This document shows positions 1 to 5,283 of a stretch of DNA of 5,679 nt, piece after piece (position 1 is the stretch's first letter; every line of letters starts with the position of its first letter). The notes beneath the pieces were generated by a model, which did not search any database, was not told where the DNA came from, and worked only from the letters and a program-made list of their open reading frames with translations. The position numbers were made by a program, and so were the translations under genes. The stretch is from Microbacterium sp. (GTDB lineage Bacteria; Actinomycetota; Actinomycetes; Actinomycetales; Microbacteriaceae): assembly GCA_003248845.1 (NCBI GenBank), contig QFPD01000157.1:1-5679 (forward strand). The letters are read 5' to 3'.

Positions 1-74
1 TGCCGGCGGTGGCCGTGAAGACACCGGACGATCTCGCGGCCGCCGCCGCGCTGCTGAACGGAGAAGCGGCATGA
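1..74 (+). CDS. fabD: Malonyl-CoA:ACP transacylase, C-terminal end only (partial)
   Basis: Reading from base 3 in the frame that ends at the TGA of 72-74 gives 23 residues, beginning PAVAVKTPDDLAAAAALLNG and ending EAA. The family transfers the malonyl group from malonyl-CoA to the phosphopantetheine arm of ACP, supplying the extender unit for every condensation. No catalytic residue lies in this fragment. The call rests on the tail sequence, which resembles actinobacterial FabD C-termini, and on the position directly before fabH in the usual fabD-fabH-acpP-fabF order. The stop overlaps the fabH start as ATGA (71-74), so translation of the two is probably coupled. The gene continues to the left of the window. 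Confidence 0.75.
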   Translation, partial: PAVAVKTPDDLAAAAALLNGEAA

Positions 75-1072
75 CGGTCGTGCTCAATCAACCCCTGGGT
101 CCGGCCCACACGCGGATCTACTCGTACGGCGCAGCGCGCGGCGAGAACGCCGTGCCCAACGACGACCTCGTCGGCCCCATCGACTCGAGCGACGAGTGGA
201 TCAGGCAGCGCACGGGCATCGTCACCCGCACGCGCGCGAACGCGGAGACGACGGCGATCGAGCTGTCGGCGGATGCCGCGGCGGAGGCGATCTCGCGCTC
301 GGGCGTAGACCCCGCGCAGATCGACGCCGTCATCGTCGCAACGATCTCGAACCCGAAGCAGACGCCGTCGGTGTCGGCGATCGTCGCCGACCGCGTCGGC
401 GCGAACCCCGCCGCCGCCTACGACGTCAACGCGGCGTGTGCCGGGTTCGCGTACGCCGTCGCGCAGGCCGACGCCCTCATCCGAGGCGGCGCCGCACACT
501 ACGCCCTCGTCATCGGCGCCGAAAAGCTCAGCGACGTCGTCGACCCCACCGATCGCTCGATCTCCTTCCTCCTCGGCGACGGCGCCGGTGCCGTGGTCAT
601 CGGCCCGAGCGATTTCCCGGGTATCGGCCCCACGGTGTGGGGTTCGGACGGGTCCAAGTCGGATGCCGTCGGCATGAACCACACGCTCGTAGAGTTCCGC
701 GATGGCGTCGCGCCCTGGCCGACGCTCCGCCAGGAGGGTCCGACGGTCTTCCGTTGGGCGGTGTGGGAGATGGTGAAGGTCGCGCGACAGGCCCTCGAGG
801 CCGCCGGGGTCGAAGCATCCGACCTCGCCGCGTTCGTACCGCACCAGGCGAACATGCGCATCATCGATGAGTTCGCGAAGCAGCTGAAGCTGCCCGACAC
901 CGTCGTCATCGGGCGCGACATCGAGACGACCGGCAACACGTCTGCGGCATCCATTCCGCTCGCGACGCACCGCCTGCTCGAGGAGCACCCGGAGCTCAGC
1001 GGCGGACTCGCCCTGCAGATCGGGTTCGGCGCGGGCCTCGTCTTCGGCGCCCAGGTCGTCGTCCTCCCCTGA
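71..1072 (+). CDS. fabH: Beta-ketoacyl-ACP synthase III (initiating condensing enzyme)
   Basis: The 333-residue protein has normal FabH length. FabH starts each fatty acid in the cytoplasm by condensing an acyl-CoA primer with malonyl-ACP. The catalytic triad is complete: Cys123 in NAACAGF, His258 in VPHQAN and Asn289 in TGNTSAAS. Further family marks are SSDEWIRQRTGI (39-50), the GDGAGAVV loop (169-176) and a glycine-rich GFGAG end (318-322). The start is fixed by the ATGA overlap with fabD and by GGAG at 60-63, seven bases upstream. It is the only FabH in view. In Gram-positive bacteria with branched fatty acids, FabH primer preference largely sets iso/anteiso composition; that this enzyme takes branched primers is inference from the likely lineage. 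Specificity cannot be read from the sequence alone. Confidence 0.95.
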   Translation: MTVVLNQPLGPAHTRIYSYGAARGENAVPNDDLVGPIDSSDEWIRQRTGIVTRTRANAETTAIELSADAAAEAISRSGVDPAQIDAVIVATISNPKQTPSVSAIVADRVGANPAAAYDVNAACAGFAYAVAQADALIRGGAAHYALVIGAEKLSDVVDPTDRSISFLLGDGAGAVVIGPSDFPGIGPTVWGSDGSKSDAVGMNHTLVEFRDGVAPWPTLRQEGPTVFRWAVWEMVKVARQALEAAGVEASDLAAFVPHQANMRIIDEFAKQLKLPDTVVIGRDIETTGNTSAASIPLATHRLLEEHPELSGGLALQIGFGAGLVFGAQVVVLP

Positions 1073-1090
1073 GGCGTCGAGCCTCCCACC

Positions 1091-1096
1091 TAGACT
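1091..1096 (+). promoter_or_regulatory. Possible -10 element (TAGACT) upstream of acpP
   Basis: TAGACT fits the TAnnnT pattern of actinobacterial -10 elements and lies in the 85-base fabH-acpP gap, 61 bases before the acpP start. No recognisable -35 lies 16-18 bases upstream (that stretch is the end of fabH). An extra promoter here would help explain why ACP is normally made in excess of the synthases, but this is only a candidate. Confidence 0.3.
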
Positions 1097-1157
1097 GATC
1101 CCGACCCGGACGGGCGCGCCCCGGCCGAGATAACCACGAGAAAACAAGGAGAATCCC

Positions 1158-1406
1158 ATGGCATTCAGCAACGACGAGGTCCTCGCCGGGCTTGCCGAGC
1201 TCATCACCGACGAGACCGGCATTTCGGCCGACGAGGTCGCGCTCGAGAAGTCGTTCACCGACGACCTGGACATCGACTCCATCTCGATGATGACGATCGT
1301 CGTCAACGCCGAGGAGAAGTTCGGCGTCACGATCCCCGACGAAGAGGTCAAGAACCTCAAGACCGTCGGTGACGCCGTCTCCTTCATCACCTCGAACCAG
1401 GCCTGA
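1158..1406 (+). CDS. acpP: Acyl carrier protein
   Basis: The 82-residue acidic protein matches ACP in size. ACP carries growing acyl chains on a 4'-phosphopantetheine arm through every step of type II fatty acid synthesis. The arm attaches to Ser41 in the context DLDIDSISM; most ACPs have DSL here, so this one carries Ile after the serine, a conservative change. Acidic helix II and the end helix (about 68-77, TVGDAVSFIT) follow the family pattern, and there is no Cys. Translation starts at ATG 1158 behind a strong AAGGAG at 1146-1151, six bases upstream. An 85-base gap separates it from fabH and a 76-base gap with a strong hairpin separates it from fabF, unlike the tight fabD-fabH junction. 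Its position between fabH and fabF supports the fatty-acid role over a polyketide ACP. Confidence 0.96.
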   Translation: MAFSNDEVLAGLAELITDETGISADEVALEKSFTDDLDIDSISMMTIVVNAEEKFGVTIPDEEVKNLKTVGDAVSFITSNQA

Positions 1407-1430
1407 CCCGGCCTCACCGACCCGCACACC

Positions 1431-1455
1431 CCGGTGGGGGCGTCGCCCCCACCGG
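1431..1455 (+). terminator. Strong hairpin between acpP and fabF (attenuator or 3'-end stabiliser)
   Basis: A perfect 11-bp inverted repeat, CCGGTGGGGGC (1431-1441) and GCCCCCACCGG (1445-1455), encloses a three-base loop GTC. It starts 24 bases after the acpP stop and ends 18 bases before the fabF ribosome site. No U-tract follows, so it may only partly terminate, or may protect the acpP message from 3' decay. Either would yield more acpP than fabF transcript. The structure is seen; its role is inferred. Confidence 0.6.
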
Positions 1456-1482
1456 AGCACTCCGCTTCAGCCTGAGGACACC

Positions 1483-2721
1483 ATGAGCAATCCCCGAATC
1501 GTCGTCACCGGCATCGGCGCGTCGAGCCCCATCGGCGGAACGGCGCCCGACAGCTGGTCTGCGCTGCTGGGCGGCGCCTCCGGCGCCCGCACTCTCGAGT
1601 ACGACTGGGTCGAGCAGTACAACCTGCCGGTCACCTTCGCGGCGCAGGCCGCGGTGCGCCCCGACACCGTGCTCGAACGCCCCGTCGCCAAGCGACTGGA
1701 CCCGTCTTCGCAGTTCGCGCTCGTCGCGGCAATGGAGGCGTGGGCCGACGCGGGGAGCCCCGACGTCGAGCCCGAGCGGCTCGGCGTGGACTTCGCCACC
1801 GGGATCGGCGGCCTCTGGACGCTGCTGGATGCCTGGGACACCCTGCGCGAGAAGGGACCCCGTCGTGTGCTCCCGATGACGGTACCGATGCTCATGCCGA
1901 ACGCGGCAGCGGGGAACCTCTCGCTCCACTTCGGTGCACGCGCCTACGCGCGCACCGTTGCCAGCGCGTGCGCCTCCAGCACCGAGGCGCTCGTGAACGC
2001 GGTCGAGCATCTGCGCGACGGCCTCGCCGACGTCGTCATCGCGGGCGGGACGGAGTCGGTCATCCACCCGGTCACCATCGCGTCGTTCTCGTCGATGCAG
2101 GCGCTCTCCAAGCGCAACGACTCCCCCGAGACGGCCTCGCGGCCCGCCAGCATCGACCGCGACGGCTTCGTCATGGGCGAGGGCGCCGGTGTGCTCATTC
2201 TCGAGACCGAGGAGCACGCCAAGGCGCGCGGCGCGAAGATCTACGGCGTCGTCGCCGGTGGCGGCGTCACGGCGGACTCCTACCACATCACGGCGAACGA
2301 CCCCGAGGGCGCCGGAGCGGCGCGGGCCGTGCGCCTCGCGCTCGACATGGCCGGCGCTTCCGCGGACGACGTCACCCATATCAACGCGCACGCGACGTCG
2401 ACGCCGGTCGGCGACCCGAACGAGTACGTGGCGCTCAAGAGCGTCTTCGGCGACCGTATCGACGAGATTCCGGTGTCGGCGACGAAGGCGTCCACGGGTC
2501 ACCTCCTCGGCGGCACGGGCGCCCTCGAGGCGATCTTCACGGTCCTCGCCCTCCGCGACCGTGTCGCTCCGCCGACGATCAACATCACCGAGCAGGACCC
2601 GGCGGTGCCGTTCCGCCTGTCCGGCGAGCCGACGCCGCTCGGCGCGGGCGACCAGCTCGCGATCAGCAACTCCTTCGGATTCGGCGGCCACAACGCCGTC
2701 GTGGCTTTCGCCTCGGTGTGA
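1483..2721 (+). CDS. fabF: Beta-ketoacyl-ACP synthase II (elongating condensing enzyme)
   Basis: The 412-residue protein matches FabF length. It elongates acyl-ACP by decarboxylative condensation with malonyl-ACP in the cytoplasm. The Cys-His-His triad is complete: Cys163 in SACASS, His303 in NAHATSTP and His340 in KASTGH, with the conserved Lys335. The gating loop SFGFGGHN is at 397-404 and EGAGVLIL at 233-240. The chosen start, ATG 1483, gives the typical N-terminus RIVVTGIGASSPIG and has TGAGGA (1473-1478) four bases upstream. An earlier in-frame ATG at 1369 lies inside acpP and would add 38 proline- and arginine-rich residues across the hairpin, so it is rejected. Actinobacteria may carry a second KAS of the KasB kind; none is seen here, and gene order favours the primary fatty-acid enzyme. 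Confidence 0.96.
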   Translation: MSNPRIVVTGIGASSPIGGTAPDSWSALLGGASGARTLEYDWVEQYNLPVTFAAQAAVRPDTVLERPVAKRLDPSSQFALVAAMEAWADAGSPDVEPERLGVDFATGIGGLWTLLDAWDTLREKGPRRVLPMTVPMLMPNAAAGNLSLHFGARAYARTVASACASSTEALVNAVEHLRDGLADVVIAGGTESVIHPVTIASFSSMQALSKRNDSPETASRPASIDRDGFVMGEGAGVLILETEEHAKARGAKIYGVVAGGGVTADSYHITANDPEGAGAARAVRLALDMAGASADDVTHINAHATSTPVGDPNEYVALKSVFGDRIDEIPVSATKASTGHLLGGTGALEAIFTVLALRDRVAPPTINITEQDPAVPFRLSGEPTPLGAGDQLAISNSFGFGGHNAVVAFASV

Positions 2722-2734
2722 CCCTTCCACCGCG

Positions 2735-2778
2735 CGGAAGCGGCCCCCGTGATCGCAGGATCTCGGGGGCCGCTTCCG
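2735..2778. terminator. Terminator hairpin after fabF, probably bidirectional
   Basis: The 15-base arms CGGAAGCGGCCCCCG (2735-2749) and CGGGGGCCGCTTCCG (2764-2778) pair perfectly. Between them, past a T-T mismatch, GATC (2751-2754) pairs with GATC (2759-2762) around a GCAG tetraloop. It begins 14 bases after the fabF stop, in the gap between convergent genes, so it can serve both strands. No U-tract follows in either direction, as is common for high-GC actinobacterial hairpins. Confidence 0.8.
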
Positions 2779-2857
2779 TGTCAGGCGGGGATGCGCGATC
2801 TCGGTCTCCGGGAAGCCGTCCGAAGCCGGTACGGGCGCCTCGACCCGCCCGAAGTCC

Positions 2858-2883
2858 GGTGAGAGGGATGTCGGGCTCTCACC
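2858..2883 (-). terminator. Weak hairpin over the DUF3145 stop codon
   Basis: GGTGAGAG (2858-2865) pairs with CTCTCACC (2876-2883) around a ten-base loop. The arm covers the minus-strand stop codon at 2881-2879. A six-base stem CGGGCG/CGCCCG (2832-2837 and 2846-2851) follows on that strand. With no U-tract this is at best a minor terminator before the stronger hairpin at 2735-2778. Confidence 0.3.
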
Positions 2884-3391
2884 CCACCTTGTGCAGCCAC
2901 ACGACGGGTGCGTCGTCGCTCGCGTGCCGGAACGGTTCGAGTTCCTCATCCCACGCGGCACCCAACGCCACCTGAAGTTCGCGCTGCAGCTCGAAGACAT
3001 CTCCCGCGGCGATCTCCATCGCGTAGCGCACGCGATCCTCGCCGATGACGACATTGCCCGCCGTGTCGGTCTGGGCGAAGTGGATGCCGAGGTCGGGCGT
3101 GTGCATCCATCGTCCACCATCGCTACGCGGCGTCGGATCTTCACTCACTTCGAAACGCAGGTGCTCCCAGCCGCGGATCGCCGTCGCGAGGGCAGCTCCC
3201 GTTCCGACAGGCCCCTCCCAGTAGAACTCCGCGCGGCGACTCCCCGCCAGCACGGGCTGATCGGCCCAGTCGAAATTCACCGCGCGGCCGAGGGCGCGGC
3301 CGACGGCCCACTCGAGGTGGGGGCACAGCGCTCGCGGCGCGGAGTGGATCATGATCACTCCGCGCGCCAGTGTGGTCGCCACAGACGCCAT
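2879..3391 (-). CDS. DUF3145 family protein, function unknown
   Basis: The 170-residue protein carries the family's conserved opening RGVIMIHSAPRALCPHLEW (about residues 10-28). Acidic and tryptophan-bearing segments follow: NFDWADQP, EFYWEGP, RGWEHLRFEVSEDP and AAWDEELEPFRHA. It has a single Cys (23), no signal peptide and no membrane segment, so it should be cytoplasmic. DUF3145 is to my knowledge confined to actinobacteria and often lies beside fatty acid synthase genes. No biochemical role is known to me, and a link to lipid synthesis is only suggested by position. The start at Met 3391 is preferred because GGAGA lies five bases upstream; the ATG at 3403 would add MEKP but lacks a well-placed ribosome site. 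The gene converges on fabF and has its own promoter at 3471-3500, so it is not part of the fab transcript. Confidence 0.88.
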   Translation of the reverse strand: MASVATTLARGVIMIHSAPRALCPHLEWAVGRALGRAVNFDWADQPVLAGSRRAEFYWEGPVGTGAALATAIRGWEHLRFEVSEDPTPRSDGGRWMHTPDLGIHFAQTDTAGNVVIGEDRVRYAMEIAAGDVFELQRELQVALGAAWDEELEPFRHASDDAPVVWLHKVG

Positions 3392-3396
3392 CGGTT

Positions 3397-3401
3397 TCTC
3401 C
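3397..3401 (-). promoter_or_regulatory. Ribosome binding site that decides the DUF3145 start
   Basis: GGAGA on the minus strand (plus-strand TCTCC) sits five bases before the ATG at 3391-3389. It lies inside the short extension that a start at 3403 would create. This favours the downstream start, although the upstream ATG cannot be excluded. Confidence 0.6.
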
Positions 3402-3470
3402 ATTTCTTCAGGTACGTCTTCCCCTACGACCTGATGGTGAAACTTCGGCGAGATGTGCGGTTATGCGCCC

Positions 3471-3500
3471 ATTATGACCGATGCCGCCCCGGAATGACAA
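3471..3500 (-). promoter_or_regulatory. Sigma-70-like promoter for the DUF3145 gene
   Basis: On the minus strand TTGTCA (3500-3495) and CATAAT (3476-3471) are 18 bases apart. Each matches its consensus (TTGACA, TATAAT) at five of six positions. Transcription should begin near 3464, leaving a leader of about 70 bases before the start at 3391. It is the best promoter match in the window and stands between the reductase stop and the DUF3145 gene. Confidence 0.65.
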
Positions 3501-3501
3501 C

Positions 3502-3530
3502 ACTGTGATTCTGTCCGCTGCGCTCACAGT
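3502..3530 (-). terminator. Inverted repeat at the end of the reductase gene
   Basis: ACTGTGA (3502-3508) and TCACAGT (3524-3530) form a perfect 7-bp inverted repeat with a 15-base loop. The right arm covers the reductase stop codon. On the minus strand GTTGTCATT follows, a few U's, so it could be a weak terminator for the regulator-reductase operon. It also abuts the -35 of the DUF3145 promoter, so an operator role is an alternative. Confidence 0.35.
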
Positions 3531-4492
3531 TCGAGCACGAGTCGCGGGCAGGCGGCGCGCGAGACGCAGACGAACATCGTGTCGTTGCGCTGCCGCTGCG
3601 CAGGTGTGAGGATCGCATCGCGATGATCGACCACACCCTCCAGCACCGGCGTCTCGCACGTGCCGCAGGTGCCCTCGGTGCAGCTGGAGAGAACGAGGGC
3701 TCCCGCCTCCTCCGCGACCTGCAGGATCGAACGATCCGGCGGCACCTCGACCGTCACACCGGTCAAGGCGAGCTCGATCTCGAAGGGCCCGGACCACACC
3801 GGCGCCGACAGCGGCTCGGCTTGGAAGCGCTCGAGGTGCACGGCGACGTCGCGCGCGTCCGCGTCCGCCTGGAGGGCATCGAGCAGCCGTGACGGCCCGC
3901 AGGCCACGATGTCGGCGTTCGCCTGGGCCGCGCGGGAGACGACGCTCGCGATGTCGAGCCGCTCGTCCTGTTCGCTGATGTGGACCGCGAGACGGTCGCC
4001 GTGCGCTTGTCTCAGCTCGTCGATGAAAGGCATCCGCCGTTCGTGCCCGCAATAGTGCAGTTCGTACTCACGCCCGACCGCGGCCGCGGCGGCCGCCAAC
4101 GGCACGATCGGCGTGATCCCGATGCCGCCGGCGACGAACACGAGCGGCGGGGCGGCGCCCTCGCCGTCGCCGGGAGGCAGCGCGAAGTGATTGCGGGGAC
4201 CTGCGGCGCGCACCGTGGACCCCGGACGCAGCCGATCGGCGATCCACCGCGACCCGCCCCGCCCGGAGGCCTCCCTCAGCACGCCGATGCGCCACGTGTT
4301 GGCGGCGGGGTCGCCTGCCAGCGAGTACTGCCGCACGAGACCGGTCGGCAGGATCACGTCGATGTGCGCGCCGGGCTCCCACGCCGGAAGCGCCCCGCCG
4401 GAACGGTCCGCGAGCTCCAGTTCGACGACGTCCGCAGCGGCAGCGCGCACCGTCACGACCTCGAGGTCCAGTTCCCCCTGGGGTGCGCTCAT
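3524..4492 (-). CDS. VanB/PDR-type NAD(P)H oxidoreductase with C-terminal [2Fe-2S] ferredoxin domain
   Basis: The 322-residue protein has the three-part order of phthalate dioxygenase reductase and vanillate demethylase reductase: an FMN-binding barrel with RQYSL (54-58), a nucleotide-binding domain with GGIGITP (122-128) and CGP (198-200), and a plant-type ferredoxin domain. The cluster ligands are Cys271, Cys276, Cys279 and Cys309 (C-X4-C-X2-C-X29-C), and the tail CVSRA...PRLVLEL is typical. Such enzymes pass electrons from NAD(P)H through flavin and iron-sulfur to a Rieske oxygenase, but none is seen in this window, so its partner and substrate are unknown. The start at ATG 4492 overlaps the regulator's stop by ATGA, which argues for co-transcription and coupled translation. 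An open frame continues upstream to 5083, but only as arginine-rich antisense-type sequence within the regulator gene. Confidence 0.92.
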   Translation of the reverse strand: MSAPQGELDLEVVTVRAAAADVVELELADRSGGALPAWEPGAHIDVILPTGLVRQYSLAGDPAANTWRIGVLREASGRGGSRWIADRLRPGSTVRAAGPRNHFALPPGDGEGAAPPLVFVAGGIGITPIVPLAAAAAAVGREYELHYCGHERRMPFIDELRQAHGDRLAVHISEQDERLDIASVVSRAAQANADIVACGPSRLLDALQADADARDVAVHLERFQAEPLSAPVWSGPFEIELALTGVTVEVPPDRSILQVAEEAGALVLSSCTEGTCGTCETPVLEGVVDHRDAILTPAQRQRNDTMFVCVSRAACPRLVLEL

Positions 4493-5055
4493 GCGTTGGA
4501 CTCCTTCACGACGATCAGGCGGTAGGGGCGGGCCGTGGCCGAGCGCCAGCGGTGACCTGTGCCACCCGGCGTGTACGCGGAATCGCGCGGTCCGAGCGCG
4601 TGCACGACGCCATCCAGTTCGAGTTCGATGGCGCCGTCGACGACGTGCAGGAACTCGTCCTCCGCATGCGTCACGACCTCGCCCCACGTCGCGTCCTCGC
4701 CCGTGTACTCGATGGGCAGGAACGGCCGCCGGGCGCCGTCGACGAGAGCACGGCCCACACCGCTTCCGAACCCGCCGACGACGCCATCGTCGGCGCGCAC
4801 GATGCTCACCGCCGCTGCCCGCGCGTCGGCGTGCTCGTCGGCGAGCAACTCGACGACGCTCGTGGCCAGGGCCGCCGCGATCTTGTCGAGCGACGCCATC
4901 GACGGGCGCGCCAGACCGCGTTCGAGCTGGCTGAGGAAAGGATGCGACAGCCCGGACAGCGCCGCCAGCTGGACGAGAGTGAGGCCGCGCTGAGCGCGCA
5001 GGGCGCGCACGCGTGGGCCGAGTACGCCGACACCGGCGGGGGACTCGATCGGCAC
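4489..5055 (-). CDS. XRE-type helix-turn-helix regulator with C-terminal cupin domain
   Basis: The 188-residue protein joins an N-terminal Cro/cI helix-turn-helix (about 15-72; recognition segment SHPFLSQLERG at 37-47) to a small cupin barrel (about 124-183). The cupin shows H130-x3-E134 and G141 in its first motif and GPRDSAYTPGGTGH (155-168) in its second. Regulators of this build usually bind DNA as dimers and sense a small ligand, or a metal, in the cupin. The GTG start at 5055 is chosen because AGGAAGAGG (5070-5062) lies six bases upstream. The ATG at 5121 would add 22 residues unlike the family, spanning the ribosome site. The gene is coupled to the reductase by ATGA and diverges from the amidohydrolase, so it probably controls both, as well as itself. 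Whether it represses or activates, and its ligand, cannot be told from sequence. Confidence 0.88.
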   Translation of the reverse strand: MPIESPAGVGVLGPRVRALRAQRGLTLVQLAALSGLSHPFLSQLERGLARPSMASLDKIAAALATSVVELLADEHADARAAAVSIVRADDGVVGGFGSGVGRALVDGARRPFLPIEYTGEDATWGEVVTHAEDEFLHVVDGAIELELDGVVHALGPRDSAYTPGGTGHRWRSATARPYRLIVVKESNA

Positions 5056-5061
5056 GGTGCA

Positions 5062-5070
5062 CCTCTTCCT
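5062..5070 (-). promoter_or_regulatory. Ribosome binding site that decides the regulator's GTG start
   Basis: AGGAAGAGG on the minus strand lies six bases before the GTG at 5055-5053. It is purine-rich and well spaced, whereas the ATG at 5121 has no comparable site. This supports the 188-residue form. Confidence 0.6.
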
Positions 5071-5079
5071 CTCGTGATG

Positions 5080-5130
5080 GCACTGCTCGAGTGCGTCTGT
5101 CGGGCGGCGCAGAAGTGCCATGCCCGCCCG
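5080..5130 (-). promoter_or_regulatory. Possible structured leader before the regulator gene
   Basis: Two stems lie just upstream of the regulator: CGGGCGG (5101-5107) with CCGCCCG (5124-5130), 16-base loop, and GCACT (5080-5084) with AGTGC (5090-5094), five-base loop. If transcription starts beyond 5131 on the minus strand both would be in the mRNA leader. They could attenuate or slow expression, or be chance structure in GC-rich DNA. Confidence 0.25.
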
Positions 5131-5184
5131 TCTGGGCGCAACCTCCGCCGGCCGTGATTAACAGAGAGACACGATCGCGTCATT

Positions 5185-5241
5185 CGTTCGAAACACGGCC
5201 CCCGTACGGTCGCCGATGTTGAGGTTATCAACATTCGAACG
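5185..5241. promoter_or_regulatory. Divergent control region with candidate operators
   Basis: Between the regulator and the amidohydrolase lie a 7-bp inverted repeat, ATGTTGA (5216-5222) and TCAACAT (5228-5234), around GGTTA; an 8-bp palindrome CCGTACGG (5202-5209); and two reverse-complementary copies, CGTTCGAA (5185-5192) and TTCGAACG (5234-5241), with TTCGAA cores 47 bases apart. The area is locally richer in A/T than the genes. I could not assign a convincing -35/-10 pair on either strand; GTTAAT on the minus strand (5162-5157) is a weak -10 candidate for the regulator. Binding by the adjacent XRE-cupin protein is inferred from position. Confidence 0.5.
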
Positions 5242-5273
5242 CGTCAGCACACCCGACCGGACGCGACACCACC

Positions 5274-5279
5274 GAGGAG
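5274..5279 (+). promoter_or_regulatory. Ribosome binding site that decides the amidohydrolase GTG start
   Basis: GAGGAG lies four bases before GTG 5284. No ATG in this frame occurs near it, so the site fixes the start of the amidohydrolase at the GTG. Confidence 0.65.
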
Positions 5280-5283
5280 TACC

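Noticed and set aside
1369..1482. Upstream in-frame ATG for fabF
   Set aside because: It lies inside acpP, would translate through the 11-bp hairpin and adds residues absent from the family. The ATG at 1483 has a ribosome site and the normal N-terminus.
1740..2975. Plus-strand open frame of 411 codons overlapping fabF in another frame
   Set aside because: The product is mostly arginine, glycine and proline with no recognisable domain, and it crosses the fabF terminator. It is a GC-bias artefact.
1414..3144. Long minus-strand open frame of 576 codons opposite fabF
   Set aside because: It is antisense to fabF, which has a complete active site, and runs on through the terminator into DUF3145. 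Its product is arginine/glycine/valine-rich low-complexity sequence typical of shadow frames in high-GC DNA.
2891..3508. Plus-strand open frame of 205 codons opposite DUF3145
   Set aside because: The minus-strand frame carries the conserved DUF3145 motif and a proper promoter and ribosome site. The plus-strand frame has neither and spans the promoter.
3502..3530. CRP/FNR-type operator
   Set aside because: The half sites resemble TGTGA/TCACA, but the 15-base spacing is far from the six bases such sites need.
4493..5083. Extended start for the reductase
   Set aside because: The extra 197 codons are out-of-frame translation of the regulator gene, rich in arginine, with no homology visible. The ATGA overlap at 4489-4492 gives the natural start.
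5056..5121. ATG start for the regulator at 5121
   Set aside because: It would add 22 residues that do not resemble the family and that cover the purine-rich ribosome site of the GTG at 5055.
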